A stretch of 64,000 nt of DNA from Bradyrhizobium sp. AUGA SZCCT0158 (GCF_018130065.1 NZ_JAFCME010000003.1:316501-380500); one strand, 5' to 3'; shown: positions 1-8,498, numbered from the stretch's first letter. Numbers and translations: made by a program. Notes: a model not told the origin generated them from the sequence alone.

Positions 1-706
1 GCGTGTACTGGAACGCCTGACCCGAAGGCGCCGGCGGGGCGCCGACCTGCCCTGCCGTGACCTGCTGGCTCTGCTGCTGGATCGAGGTGACGACATCCTG
101 CGGCATCAGGTTGCGGACCTGCAGCTTGTTCGGATCGAGCCAGACCCGCATCGAATACTGGCCAGCGCCGAACACCGTGACGTTGCCGACGCCGGGCAGC
201 CGCGACAGCTCGTCTCTGATGTTGATGGTAGCGTAATTGCTCAGGAACAGGCTGTCATAGGTCGCATTCGGCGACGTCAGCGTCACGAACAGCAGGACCG
301 CCGTCGACTTCTTCTGCACGGTGACGCCCTGGTTCTGCACCGATTGCGGCAGCTGCGCCAGCGCGCTCGACACCCGGTTCTGCACCAACACCTGCGCGAA
401 GTTGAGGTCGGTGCCGATCTTGAACGTCACCGTCAGCGAATAGGTGCCGTCGGCGCCGCTGTAGGACTGCATGTACAGCATGTCCTCGACGCCGTTGACC
501 TGCTGCTCGATCGGCAGCGCCACGGTATCGATCACGGTCTTGGCACTGGCGCCGGGATAGCGCGTCGTCACCTGCACCGTCGGCGGCACCACATCAGGGT
601 ATTGCGCCACCGCGAGGCGAAACAGGCATACCCCGCCGATCAGGATCATCAGGATCGCGATGACGTTGGAAAGGACGGGCCGCTCGATGAAGAATTTCGA
701 AATCAT
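1..706 (-). CDS. RND efflux permease (HAE1/AcrB family), N-terminal part, cut by window edge
   Basis: The inner-membrane pump subunit of a tripartite drug/solvent efflux system. Translating the minus strand from the ATG at 706 gives a typical start (MISKFFIERPVLSNVIAI) with the first transmembrane helix. The N-terminal periplasmic (porter) region follows, including the family stretches QYPDVVPPTVQV and PGASAKTVIDTVALPIEQQV. About 235 of the roughly 1040 codons usual for this family are present; the rest lies beyond position 1. The gene starts 9 bases after the stop of the adaptor gene on the same strand, so the two are one operon, adaptor first. The substrate cannot be told from this part. 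Family assignment is secure from sequence style; the function as a proton-driven exporter is family knowledge. Confidence 0.93.
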   Translation of the reverse strand, partial: MISKFFIERPVLSNVIAILMILIGGVCLFRLAVAQYPDVVPPTVQVTTRYPGASAKTVIDTVALPIEQQVNGVEDMLYMQSYSGADGTYSLTVTFKIGTDLNFAQVLVQNRVSSALAQLPQSVQNQGVTVQKKSTAVLLFVTLTSPNATYDSLFLSNYATINIRDELSRLPGVGNVTVFGAGQYSMRVWLDPNKLQVRNLMPQDVVTSIQQQSQQVTAGQVGAPPAPSGQAFQYT

Positions 707-715
707 GGCCGGTCC

Positions 716-1918
716 CTATTTGGTTGGTGCCGGCGACGCTTCGATTTTCTTGATCTGCGGGTCGACCTTCTGACCGGGGATCGCGCGGAGGAGCCCGGCG
801 GTGACGACGCGATCGTCGCCCTTCAAACCGCTTTCGATCACGCGCAAAGCGCCCTCGAGCGGCCCGGTTTGTACCTTGCGCTGTTCGACCACGTTCTCGC
901 CGTTGACAACCAGCACGTAGCGGCCGGCCTGGTCGCTGCCGAGCGCGACATCGGGCACCAGCAGCGCATTCGACTGCTCGTCAAAGGGCACGCGGACCCG
1001 GACGAAGAATCCCGGCAGCAACGCCCGATCGGGATTCGGCAATAGGCCGCGCACCGCGAGCGTGCCGGTTGATTGATTGAGGGTCGGCGAGACGTAGTCG
1101 AGCTTGCCCTTGTGCGGAAAGCCGCTCTCGGTCTGCAATCCGACCTCGACCGGCAACTGGCGGATTTCCTCGACGGTTATGCCCCGCCGTCTTGCCTCTT
1201 CCCGGATCCGCTGCACATCCTGTTCGTTGACGTTGAAGTTCACATAGATCGGATCGAGCGCCACGATGTTGGCAAGCTGCGTCGGCGACGAGACGCCGAC
1301 CAGTTCGCCGACCGACACCAGATGCGCGCTGACGATGCCGTCGAACGGCGCCGTGACGTTGGTATAGCCGTAGTTGACGGCCGCAATCTTGGTGTTGACC
1401 TGGGCCTGCTGCAGGTTCGCCTGCGCGTTCTCGCGCGCCGCCGTTGAAGTATCGAGCGTGGCCTGCGAGACCGCCTGTCGTTGCACCAGCTCCGACTGCC
1501 GTTTGAAATCGGCTTCGGCCTGCTTCATCGACGCCTGCATGCCGGTTTCGGCAGCCTGCGCTTGATCGAGCTTCAATTTGTAGGTTTCCGGCTCGATCGT
1601 GAACAGCGTGGTGCCTTCTTTCACGAAGGTGCCGTCCTTGTAGTTGATCGATTGCAGGAAGCCCTGCACGCGCGCGACCAGATCGACGTTCTTGATCGGC
1701 GCAGTATTGCCGGTCGCCTCCAGATAGCGCGTGATGCTGCGCTGCACCGGCACGGCGACCTCAACTTTCGGCGGCGGCGGCGGTACAAAAGTATTCTGTT
1801 CGCAGGCACTTAAGGCGCCGAATGCGGCAATGGCGACGACCGCGCGACACGCAATGGCGCCTCTCTGTCTGAAGGTGTCATGTGGTCTGCTGCATGCCAG
1901 CGAACGCGCAGATTTCAT
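716..1918 (-). CDS. RND efflux periplasmic adaptor (membrane fusion) lipoprotein
   Basis: A 400-residue AcrA/MexA-type adaptor that links an inner-membrane RND pump to an outer-membrane channel. The N-terminus has a hydrophobic stretch ending in a lipobox (LSAC, Cys39), so it is probably a lipoprotein. A Pro-rich linker follows, then the first beta-barrel/lipoyl half (VPVQRSITRYLEATG), an Ala/Gln-rich alpha-helical hairpin at about residues 110-170, the second lipoyl half (VTAPFDGIVSAHLVSVGELV) and the C-terminal barrel domains. It sits directly upstream of the permease gene in one operon. The first codons are uncertain because several Met codons precede the signal sequence. No regulator or outer-membrane gene of the system is in the window. 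Confidence 0.93.
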   Translation of the reverse strand: MKSARSLACSRPHDTFRQRGAIACRAVVAIAAFGALSACEQNTFVPPPPPKVEVAVPVQRSITRYLEATGNTAPIKNVDLVARVQGFLQSINYKDGTFVKEGTTLFTIEPETYKLKLDQAQAAETGMQASMKQAEADFKRQSELVQRQAVSQATLDTSTAARENAQANLQQAQVNTKIAAVNYGYTNVTAPFDGIVSAHLVSVGELVGVSSPTQLANIVALDPIYVNFNVNEQDVQRIREEARRRGITVEEIRQLPVEVGLQTESGFPHKGKLDYVSPTLNQSTGTLAVRGLLPNPDRALLPGFFVRVRVPFDEQSNALLVPDVALGSDQAGRYVLVVNGENVVEQRKVQTGPLEGALRVIESGLKGDDRVVTAGLLRAIPGQKVDPQIKKIEASPAPTK

Positions 1919-2124
1919 TTGCGTGCCTCAATACGTTTGTTCTTGCAAAGGGCGTTCTATTCAAATTATGGCGTTCGACCATCCCATAAAAATAGCAACA
2001 ATCCACTTGCAGGGGAACCGGAAACCGAAAATGATGTCGCGCGCGAAATTTTCTTCGCTTTCTCGTTCATGATTTCACTTCTGTTGAAGCGGCGACTCCA
2101 GCGACGACAAAAGGATTTATTCAA

Positions 2125-2937
2125 ATGTTCAACACGTTGACACGTGCGGCAACGCTCGGGGCGTTGATGACGGCAGTGATATTCGCAAGTGCAGCACCAG
2201 CTTTTGCGCAGGCGCCGAGCCAGGCGCAGCGCGACGCGATCAAGACCCAATGCCGGTCGGATTATATCGCGCATTGCTCCAGCATTCCGCCGGGCGGCGA
2301 AGCTTCGCTGCAATGCCTGCAGAAGAACATGTCGAGCCTATCATCGAGCTGTCAAAGCGCGGTGCGCGCCGTGGCAGCGCCGGCTGCCGCCGCGCCCGCG
2401 GCCAAGCCCGAATCCGCTCCGACCGCGGCCGGCGCAAAGCCTGCCACCACGACCGCGGCGCCCAAGGCCGATGCCAAGCCCGCGGCCGCAGCCGCGGGGC
2501 AGCCGTCGAGCGCGCAGGTTTCCGCGGTCCGCAGCGCCTGCCGCTCCGACTATCCAAAAGTCTGCGCCGGCGTGCCGACCGGCGGTGCGCCGGCGCTGCA
2601 ATGCCTGGACAAGAACAAAGCAAAACTTTCGCCGGCTTGCGAGAAGGCGGTCACTGCGGCTGTCGGCGGTGGCGCAGCATCGGCGGCCGGCGCCGCTCCT
2701 GGCGCGGCGGCGGCTCCGGCAGCGGCAGGCGCGGCCGCACCCACCGTGATCGTGCTGCGGCCGCTGCGGCCGCGCGAAGAACTGCTCGTGCTACGCTCGG
2801 CTTGCGGCGCCGATGTCCGCACGATCTGCGGCGGCGTGGCACCGGGTGGCGGCCGTATCGTGCAGTGTCTCGCGACCAACGCGGGCAGGCTGTCGCCGGC
2901 TTGCCAGGACGTGCTGGCCCAGTTCAAGGCGCAGTAG
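2125..2937 (+). CDS. secreted protein with three cysteine-rich (GLG1-type) repeats
   Basis: A 270-residue exported protein. A clear signal peptide (ends near AFAQA) is followed by three copies of a Cys-rich unit of about 45 residues. Each copy has the pattern C-x(3)-(Y/V)-x(2)-(H/V/I)-C, then a Pro/Gly-Gly turn, QCL, and a final SPAC or SSC. The units are joined by Ala/Pro/Lys-rich linkers that look disordered. The pattern matches the cysteine-rich repeat best known from the eukaryotic Golgi protein GLG1 and found in small secreted proteobacterial proteins. The four cysteines per unit fit two disulphides made in the periplasm. An AAGGA Shine-Dalgarno lies ahead of the ATG. The gene is divergent from the efflux operon. 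The function is unknown. A one-unit relative is encoded at 6394. Confidence 0.85.
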   Translation: MFNTLTRAATLGALMTAVIFASAAPAFAQAPSQAQRDAIKTQCRSDYIAHCSSIPPGGEASLQCLQKNMSSLSSSCQSAVRAVAAPAAAAPAAKPESAPTAAGAKPATTTAAPKADAKPAAAAAGQPSSAQVSAVRSACRSDYPKVCAGVPTGGAPALQCLDKNKAKLSPACEKAVTAAVGGGAASAAGAAPGAAAAPAAAGAAAPTVIVLRPLRPREELLVLRSACGADVRTICGGVAPGGGRIVQCLATNAGRLSPACQDVLAQFKAQ

Positions 2938-2982
2938 CAGGCCGCGCTACCCGGTTCGCGCCGTGAAAACGGCGCGATCGGA

Positions 2983-3717
2983 CTACGCATGCGCAACGGT
3001 ACCGACGAACTGCTGCAATTCCGGCGTCCGCGGTGCGGCAAACACCTCTTTCGGAACGCCCTCTTCATGCACCTTGCCGTGGTGCATGAAGACGAGCTTG
3101 GTGCCGACGTCGCGGGCGAAACGCATTTCGTGCGTGACCAGGATCAGCGTCATGCCTTCGCGCGCCAACTGCTCGACCACGCGCAGCACCTCGTTGACCA
3201 GTTCCGGGTCGAGCGCCGAAGTGATTTCATCGCATAGCAGCACTTTTGGCCGCATCGCCAGCGAACGTGCGATCGCGACACGCTGCTGCTGGCCGCCGGA
3301 GAGCTGGTTCGGATAGGCATCCATCTTCTCGGACAGCCCGACCTTCGCCAGCACCTCGGCCGCAATGGCACGCGCTTCCTTGGAAGCCACCTTGTTGACG
3401 ACGGTCGGCGCCAGCATCACGTTCTCGGCGGCGGTCAGATGCGGAAACAGATTGAACTGCTGGAACACCATGCCGACATGGCGGCGCAGTTCGCGCAGAT
3501 TGGTGGTGGAGCCGCCGACCTCGATGCTGTCGGCGATGATCGCGCCGGACTGATAGGTCTCCAGGCCGTTGATGCAGCGGAGCAGCGTACTCTTGCCCGA
3601 TCCGGAGCGGCCGATGATGGCGACCACGTCGCCCTTGGCGACCTCGAGCGAGACGCCCTTCAGCACCTCGTTCGGACCAAAACTCTTTCTGACGTCACGA
3701 ATGCTAACGAGCGACAT
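2983..3717 (-). CDS. polar amino-acid ABC transporter, ATP-binding protein
   Basis: A 244-residue GlnQ/HisP-type ATPase. Walker A is GRSGSGKS (36-43), the Q-loop is FQQFNLFPH, the signature is LSGGQQQR (139-146) and Walker B is KVLLCDE (158-164), with the switch His in VTHEM. The usual DEPTSALD segment reads DEITSALD here, an Ile for Pro change seen in some subfamilies that should not affect catalysis. It is the last gene of a four-gene transcript (binding protein, permease, permease, ATPase), and its start overlaps the end of the upstream permease by 14 bases. It powers import of a polar amino acid or related compound; the substrate is set by the binding protein and is not known. Confidence 0.95.
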   Translation of the reverse strand: MSLVSIRDVRKSFGPNEVLKGVSLEVAKGDVVAIIGRSGSGKSTLLRCINGLETYQSGAIIADSIEVGGSTTNLRELRRHVGMVFQQFNLFPHLTAAENVMLAPTVVNKVASKEARAIAAEVLAKVGLSEKMDAYPNQLSGGQQQRVAIARSLAMRPKVLLCDEITSALDPELVNEVLRVVEQLAREGMTLILVTHEMRFARDVGTKLVFMHHGKVHEEGVPKEVFAAPRTPELQQFVGTVAHA

Positions 3718-4354
3718 TGAGGCGGCTCTCGATTTTTTTCGCCCACCAGGACAGCGGGAAACACAGGCAGAAATAAATCAGCGCGACCAGCGAGTAGACC
3801 ACGAACGGGCGGAAGGTCGCATTGTTGAGCATGGTGCCGGCCTTGGTCAGCTCGACGAAGCCGATGATCGAAGCCAGCGCGGTACCTTTGACCACCTGCA
3901 CCGAGAAGCCGACGGTTGGCGCCACCGCGATCCGCGAGGCCTGCGGCAGGATGACGTAACGCATCTGCTCGATGTAGCTCATGGCGAGGCTGGAAGAGGC
4001 TTCCCACTGCCCCTTCGGAATCGACTCGACGCAGCCACGCCAGATCTCGGCGAGAAAGGCGCTGGTCCAGAACGTCAGCGCCAGGGTCGCGGCCATCCAC
4101 GGGCTCACCTCGACGCCGAACAGCGCGATGCCGAAGAAGAACAGAAACAGCTGCATCAGCAGCGGCGTACCCTGGAACAGCTCGATGTAGATCTTGGTGG
4201 ACCATTCCAGCACCGGGATCCGGGAGGTCCGCATGAACAGCAAGACCAGCCCGACAACGCCGCCGCAGACAAAGGCGATCAGCGACAGCACGATGGTCCA
4301 CTGTGTGGCGATCAGGAGGTTCGACAGGATGTCCCAGAGGCTGAACTGCAACAT
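3704..4354 (-). CDS. polar amino-acid ABC transporter permease (second of two)
   Basis: A 216-residue His/Glu/Gln-type permease with about five membrane helices. It carries the family signature around IELFQGTPLLMQLFLFFFG and an EAA-type loop (EASSSLAMSYIEQMRYVILPQA) that docks on the ATPase. The ATG at 4354 lies two bases from the stop of the other permease and puts the first helix in the expected place, so longer in-frame extensions are rejected. It probably forms a heterodimer with the neighbouring permease. The ATPase gene downstream overlaps its 3' end, a sign of translational coupling. Confidence 0.94.
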   Translation of the reverse strand: MLQFSLWDILSNLLIATQWTIVLSLIAFVCGGVVGLVLLFMRTSRIPVLEWSTKIYIELFQGTPLLMQLFLFFFGIALFGVEVSPWMAATLALTFWTSAFLAEIWRGCVESIPKGQWEASSSLAMSYIEQMRYVILPQASRIAVAPTVGFSVQVVKGTALASIIGFVELTKAGTMLNNATFRPFVVYSLVALIYFCLCFPLSWWAKKIESRLNVAR

Positions 4355-4356
4355 GC

Positions 4357-5019
4357 TCACTTCGCCTTGAACAGGATGCGGCCGAGGCCGCGCAGCAGCG
4401 AACGCGTCAGCATGGCGAGCAAGAGATAGGCCAAGGCCACCAGCAGATAGACCTCGAAGTTGCGGAAATTGCGCGATGCGATGAGGTTGGCGGCGTAGGT
4501 CAGGTCCTGCGCCGAGATCTGCGACACCACCGCCGAGCCCAGCATGACGATGATGATCTGCGACGACAGCGCCGGATAGATCTTCTCGAACGCCTGCTTG
4601 AGGACGATGTGGCGCAGCACTTCCCATTTGGTCATGGCAAGGCTGATACCGGCCTCGATATGGCCTTTCGGCACCGCCTCGATGCCGGCGCGGATGATCT
4701 CGGTCGAATAGGCGCCGAGGTTGACGGTCATGGCGAGGAATGCCGCGGTCGATTCACTGAGCTTCAGCCCGGCGGCCGGCAGGCCGAAGAAGATAAAGAA
4801 CAACTGCACGATGAACGGCGTGTTGCGGATCACCTCGACATAGGCCGCAACCAGGCTGCCCAGCCATTTCGGCCCGAAGGTGCGCGCCGATGCGCCGGCG
4901 GTGCCGACGGCGATACCGGCGACGGTCGAGACGACCGTGAGTACGACGGTGAACAGCAACCCCCACAGCAGCACATCCCAGTGGGGCAGCAATTCACCGA
5001 ATTGAAGCTTGTAGTTCAT
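4357..5019 (-). CDS. polar amino-acid ABC transporter permease (first of two)
   Basis: A 220-residue HisM/GlnP-family inner-membrane permease. It shows the conserved EVIRNTPFIVQLFFIFFGLP stretch after the first helices and the coupling loop EAGISLAMTKWEVLRHIVLKQA. It is transcribed after the binding-protein gene, 24 bases downstream of that gene's stop, and is followed at once by the second permease. The pair suggests a heterodimeric channel of the type used for glutamate/aspartate or cystine, but residues that predict the substrate cannot be read from permeases. Confidence 0.94.
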   Translation of the reverse strand: MNYKLQFGELLPHWDVLLWGLLFTVVLTVVSTVAGIAVGTAGASARTFGPKWLGSLVAAYVEVIRNTPFIVQLFFIFFGLPAAGLKLSESTAAFLAMTVNLGAYSTEIIRAGIEAVPKGHIEAGISLAMTKWEVLRHIVLKQAFEKIYPALSSQIIIVMLGSAVVSQISAQDLTYAANLIASRNFRNFEVYLLVALAYLLLAMLTRSLLRGLGRILFKAK

Positions 5020-5043
5020 GACGGGCTGACCGCCGCGACCAGG

Positions 5044-5829
5044 TCAAAAGCCCGGCGGCAAGGGCGCCTTTAGCCACTTCTCCGACAGTTTGGCGATGTC
5101 GCCGGACGTCTTGGCCTGCGCGATGATGTCGTTGAGCTTGGCCAGCAGCTTTGGCTCTTCCTTGTTGAGCCCGATGAAGCACGGGCTGTCCTTGATCACG
5201 AATTTGAGCGCGGGCGCCCGGGCCGGGACCTTCTCGGCGATGGCGGCGGCGACCGTATTGCCGGTCGCGATCAGGTCGACCTGTCCGGATACGAAGGCGG
5301 CAATGGTGGCGTTGTTATCCTCGAAACGCTTGATCGTGGTGTCAGCCGGCGCGAGCTTGGTCAGCTCCTGCTCCTCGATGGCGCCGCGGGTGGCGCCGAT
5401 CGTCTTGCCCTTGAGCTCGTCGGCCGATGCCACCTTGATTTCCTTGGTACCGAACACGCCGGAGAAGAACGGCGCGTAGGCGACGGAAAAGTCGATCACC
5501 TTCTCGCGCTCGGCATTCTTGCCGAGGCTGGAAATGACGATGTCGGCCTTCTTGGTCTGCAGATAGGGAATCCGGTTGGCGCTAGTGACGGCGATGATCT
5601 CGACCTTCACCCCGAGCGCCTTGCCGATCAGGTTGGCCATGTCGATGTCGTAGCCCTGCGGCTTGAGATCGAGCCCGGCGGAGCCGAACGGCGCAAAATC
5701 CTGCGGCACTGCAACCTTGATGACCTTGGCCGCCATGATCGAGTCCAGCGCGTCGGCATGTGCCGGCGTGGTCAGCGCGGCGGTGACGAGCGCGAAAGCC
5801 GCGGCAAGCATCGATTTCTTGATCAGCAT
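5044..5829 (-). CDS. amino-acid ABC transporter substrate-binding protein
   Basis: A 261-residue periplasmic type II binding protein (family 3, SBP_bac_3). The ATG at 5829 gives a clean signal peptide cut after AHADA. The fold's landmarks are KVAVPQDFAPFG, the GYDIDMANLIGKALG helix, YLQTKKADIVISSL, and the ligand-site neighbourhood KVIDFSVAYAPFFSG. It is the first gene of the operon, and its promoter should lie in the following 560 bases. It probably binds a polar amino acid or opine-like molecule. The Asp and Arg ligand contacts of the family are roughly in place (Asp in the YDID segment, Arg in GATRG). Confidence 0.92.
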   Translation of the reverse strand: MLIKKSMLAAAFALVTAALTTPAHADALDSIMAAKVIKVAVPQDFAPFGSAGLDLKPQGYDIDMANLIGKALGVKVEIIAVTSANRIPYLQTKKADIVISSLGKNAEREKVIDFSVAYAPFFSGVFGTKEIKVASADELKGKTIGATRGAIEEQELTKLAPADTTIKRFEDNNATIAAFVSGQVDLIATGNTVAAAIAEKVPARAPALKFVIKDSPCFIGLNKEEPKLLAKLNDIIAQAKTSGDIAKLSEKWLKAPLPPGF

Positions 5830-6393
5830 CCTATTGTCCCCTGTGCATCGCAACACCGGCGGGTCAGTTTGGCCGATGTCTTCGGATCCCCTTCGCAGTG
5901 CGGGACCCTGCCCGATGCTCAATCATCAGGCAATGCCTCGAACTGCTCCTAATTTTATCATCGACTGCCCTGGAATTAGGCTGCATTGGGTGACAGATTC
6001 ACGTCCAAATGATACACGTCCTGCCATTCGATGCAGGGTTGTGGCGCGCTAGTCGCCACGAAACGCGAGGATCAATTGAACCAACCTCACGGATCGCGCG
6101 ACATAACAAATCGTCATCGCGATCTGACACGCGGTGTGCCAATTGACCTTTGCCCTGCCGATACGATCAACGTTCCGATGATCAATTTTTCGACGTGCAG
6201 AAATATTTTCTTGGAAGCCGGCTCGACATGATCGGCACGGAATGAAAGCCATCCGGCTCTGATCTCCGCCATGGGTTCTCCTGATTTCGCAACAAAAAGG
6301 GAGCTTCAATACAGCGAGATCGAGAAGCAAGCAGGCGGCCTGGCTGACGCTTTGAGAACAACAATCATCAACCAACGCGAGGAGGAAAAACAG
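5830..6393. other. intergenic region between divergent genes
   Basis: About 560 bases between the amino-acid transporter operon (leftward) and a small secreted Cys-rich protein (rightward). Short open frames here have no signal peptide, no Shine-Dalgarno and no recognisable motif, so I see no gene. It is more AT-rich than its surroundings (around 5950-6020 and 6170-6215) and presumably holds both promoters. I could not pick convincing -35/-10 pairs. Confidence 0.5.
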
Positions 6394-6615
6394 ATGCTAC
6401 GTGCCATCCTGACTGCATCCACCTTGTTGATTGCGTCGCAAGCGTTCGCGCAGGAGCTGACTGCCGCGCAACGCGACGCCTGCATGGGCGACTTCGAAAA
6501 ATACTGCAAGAGCGTCACCCCGGGCGGCGGGCGGATCATCGCCTGCCTCTCCAAGGAAAGCGACAAGCTCACACCTGCTTGCAAGAAAGTATTGCAGGCG
6601 GCGGAGAAGAAATAG
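6394..6615 (+). CDS. small secreted protein with one cysteine-rich (GLG1-type) repeat
   Basis: A 73-residue exported protein. The signal peptide ends at AFAQE and is followed by one complete Cys-rich unit: CMGDFEKYC, then a TPGGGR turn, IACL, and LTPAC. It matches the third repeat of the protein encoded at 2125 especially well (PGGGRI...CL). An excellent Shine-Dalgarno (GAGGAGG) stands ahead of the ATG. The frame opens further upstream to 6271, but the signal peptide and ribosome site fix the start at 6394. Function unknown. The single-repeat form is common as a stand-alone periplasmic protein in rhizobia. Confidence 0.85.
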   Translation: MLRAILTASTLLIASQAFAQELTAAQRDACMGDFEKYCKSVTPGGGRIIACLSKESDKLTPACKKVLQAAEKK

Positions 6616-6694
6616 ACGCGCGGCCTGAGACGCATCCGCAGCACCTTCCAGAAGAAACCTGAACACCAACCAAGATAAATCCAGGGAGAACAAC

Positions 6695-6910
6695 ATGCGT
6701 GCTTTTCTGCTCCTTGCCGCCGCCTTGCTCGCCATCGGCACTGCCATGACCTTCGAGTCGACCGATGCCAACGCGGCTGTCTGCGCAGACGGCGTCGTTC
6801 GCGCCGGCTGTGCGGGACCTCGAGGCGCGGTCGTCGTCAAAAAGCCAAAGCCGGCGGTCGTGTGCCGCACCGTGATCGTGAACGGCGTGAAGGTTCGCCG
6901 CTGCACCTGA
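6695..6910 (+). CDS. small secreted protein of unknown function
   Basis: A 71-residue protein with a signal peptide (cut near ANAAV). The short mature part has four cysteines in two pairs (VCADG...GCAG and VCRTV...RRCT) around a Lys/Pro/Val linker, so two disulphides are likely. A GGGAG Shine-Dalgarno lies 6 bases before the ATG. It follows the Cys-rich repeat gene by 79 bases in the same direction and may share its transcript. I do not recognise the family; similar short GAxVVxxP proteins are frequent in Bradyrhizobium. Confidence 0.7.
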   Translation: MRAFLLLAAALLAIGTAMTFESTDANAAVCADGVVRAGCAGPRGAVVVKKPKPAVVCRTVIVNGVKVRRCT

Positions 6911-7071
6911 TCGAAGCTGATCCGGCTCAGAACTGAAGACATCTGCACTTGCCGGCCGCGGCTACCGTCATTGGCGGCGCCACGGCCGGCACTTGCCATT
7001 CCCTGTTTTGCCGGATCGCGCATGATGTGCCAGCATTGGACGCTGCGAAGTTCAATGGCTGTGAATCCGGA

Positions 7072-8412
7072 ATGAGGAATTATTCAATCGCATTGCCATT
7101 CTGGGCCCGGGCGTTCCTGCTGGCGGGCCTTGCCGGCATTGTCCTCGGCGCCGGCCTTATCGCCTATCGTTACTACGACAGGCCGACGGTGCTGAGCGTC
7201 GCGGTGGGGTCGTTCGACGGTGAAGCTGCCAAGGTCGCGTCCGTCATCGCCGCCCGGCTGGAAGCCACCAAATCCGCGGTCCGTTTGAAGATCGTTCCGG
7301 CCGACAACGTGCTCGATTCCGCAAAAATCTTTGCCGAGGGAAAGACCGACCTTGCCATCGTGCGCGCCGATGTCGGCGATCTCTCGCTGGCGCGGAGCGT
7401 GGCGCTGATCACCAAATCGGTCCTGATGATCCTGGCCCTGCCGGGATCGCAGGTGACCAGCATCGAGAAGATGAAGGGCCACACCGTCGGCGTCGTCGGT
7501 GGCGAGATCAATCAGAAGATCGTCGAGGCCCTGAAAGCGGAATACGACCTCGGCGACAAGGTGATCTTCAAGAACATGGCGCCGGCGGATACGCCGGGCG
7601 CGATACAGTCGAAAGCGGCGAGCGCGTTCGTGCTGGTCGTCCCGCTCAGCGAAAAGTATATCTCCCTGGTGAGGCGCTTCTTCCGGGGCGGGCATAACTC
7701 CTTCCCCGCATTGATCCCGGTGGAATCGGCCGGCGCCATCGCCGATGTCGAAGGCGCCTATGAAAGCTTCGATATTCCGCAAGGCACGCTGCGCGGCAAT
7801 CCGCCGGTGCCGGACGCCGACCTGACCACACTCCGCGTCGCGACTTATCTGGTGGCCAACAAGAAGATCGACCCGGACACGATCACGACGCTGACCCAGG
7901 CGCTGGTCACCGCCCGCAACGATCTCGTGCGCGACCAGCCGCTGCTGGCCGGGCTGACGGCACCCGATACCGACCCCGGCGCCTATATCCCGGTCCATCC
8001 AGGGGCAGCTGCCTACTACAACGGGACCCAGCAAAGCTTCATGGATAAATACGGCAACTGGATTTACCTGACGCCGATGGTGCTGGGCGCGCTGGCCTCG
8101 ATCTTCGCAACCGCATGGCGGTTTCTTGGCGGCCGGCAGGAGCCAGCCGAGACGACGTTGCGCAGCCTGTTCGCCTTGCCGCGGCGGATCAGGGAAGTGA
8201 AGAGCGAGGCCGAACTGACCGAGATCGAAAACCAGGTCGACCAGGCGCTGGATGCCGAGATGGCGAGCGCGATCAGAAGCGAGAACGCACAGGATATTTC
8301 GACGCTGGTTTCAATGGCGCATCGGCTGGAAGATTCGATCTATCGCCGCCGGCAAATGCTGGCGGAGGAGCCTGCCGGCGCTATTGAATCGAATCGGCAC
8401 ACGTCATTCTGA
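7072..8412 (+). CDS. membrane-anchored TAXI-family (TRAP-type) solute-binding protein
   Basis: A 446-residue protein. An N-terminal membrane anchor (about 10-31) is followed by a TAXI/NMT1-like periplasmic domain (about 40-320) with LSVAVGSFDGEAAK, DLAIVRADVGDL, and the central MKGHTVGVVGGEINQKIVEA segment. A second hydrophobic helix (about 328-350) comes next, then a charged, probably cytoplasmic, helical tail of about 85 residues. Ordinary TAXI binding proteins are free in the periplasm and sit beside a fused TRAP permease; this one is tethered at both ends and no permease is near. It may sense a ligand rather than import it. The last three codons and the stop lie inside a palindromic repeat, so the native C-terminus may have been altered. 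The ATG at 7072 is chosen because it directly precedes the anchor. Confidence 0.8.
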   Translation: MRNYSIALPFWARAFLLAGLAGIVLGAGLIAYRYYDRPTVLSVAVGSFDGEAAKVASVIAARLEATKSAVRLKIVPADNVLDSAKIFAEGKTDLAIVRADVGDLSLARSVALITKSVLMILALPGSQVTSIEKMKGHTVGVVGGEINQKIVEALKAEYDLGDKVIFKNMAPADTPGAIQSKAASAFVLVVPLSEKYISLVRRFFRGGHNSFPALIPVESAGAIADVEGAYESFDIPQGTLRGNPPVPDADLTTLRVATYLVANKKIDPDTITTLTQALVTARNDLVRDQPLLAGLTAPDTDPGAYIPVHPGAAAYYNGTQQSFMDKYGNWIYLTPMVLGALASIFATAWRFLGGRQEPAETTLRSLFALPRRIREVKSEAELTEIENQVDQALDAEMASAIRSENAQDISTLVSMAHRLEDSIYRRRQMLAEEPAGAIESNRHTSF

Positions 8413-8498
8413 GGTGCGAGCAAAGCGAGCCTCGAAGGATGGGTTACGGGCGCTTCTCATCCTTCGAGGCGCACAAGAGCGCGCACCTCAGGATGACG
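8402..8498. repeat. palindromic intergenic repeat (CGTCATTCTGAGG family)
   Basis: Outer arms at 8402-8418 and 8482-8498 pair with one mismatch (CGTCATTCTGAGGTGCG). Inner arms CCTCGAAGGATG (8430-8441) and CATCCTTCGAGG (8458-8469) pair perfectly. It is a two-hairpin REP-like unit of a type common in Bradyrhizobium. It overlaps the 3' end of the preceding gene. Confidence 0.85.

Noticed and set aside
344..1045. Long rightward open frame over the efflux genes
   Set aside because: Antisense to two clear RND genes; the translation is Arg/His/Asp-rich with no motif, a typical high-GC shadow.
2240..3068. Several overlapping frames on both strands around the Cys-rich repeat gene
   Set aside because: Ala/Arg/Pro-rich shadows caused by GC-rich linkers; only the frame with signal peptide and repeated Cys pattern is kept.
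6271..6393. N-terminal extension of the small Cys-rich protein
   Set aside because: A strong GAGGAGG ribosome site and a signal peptide directly follow at 6394, and the extension has no feature of a coding region.
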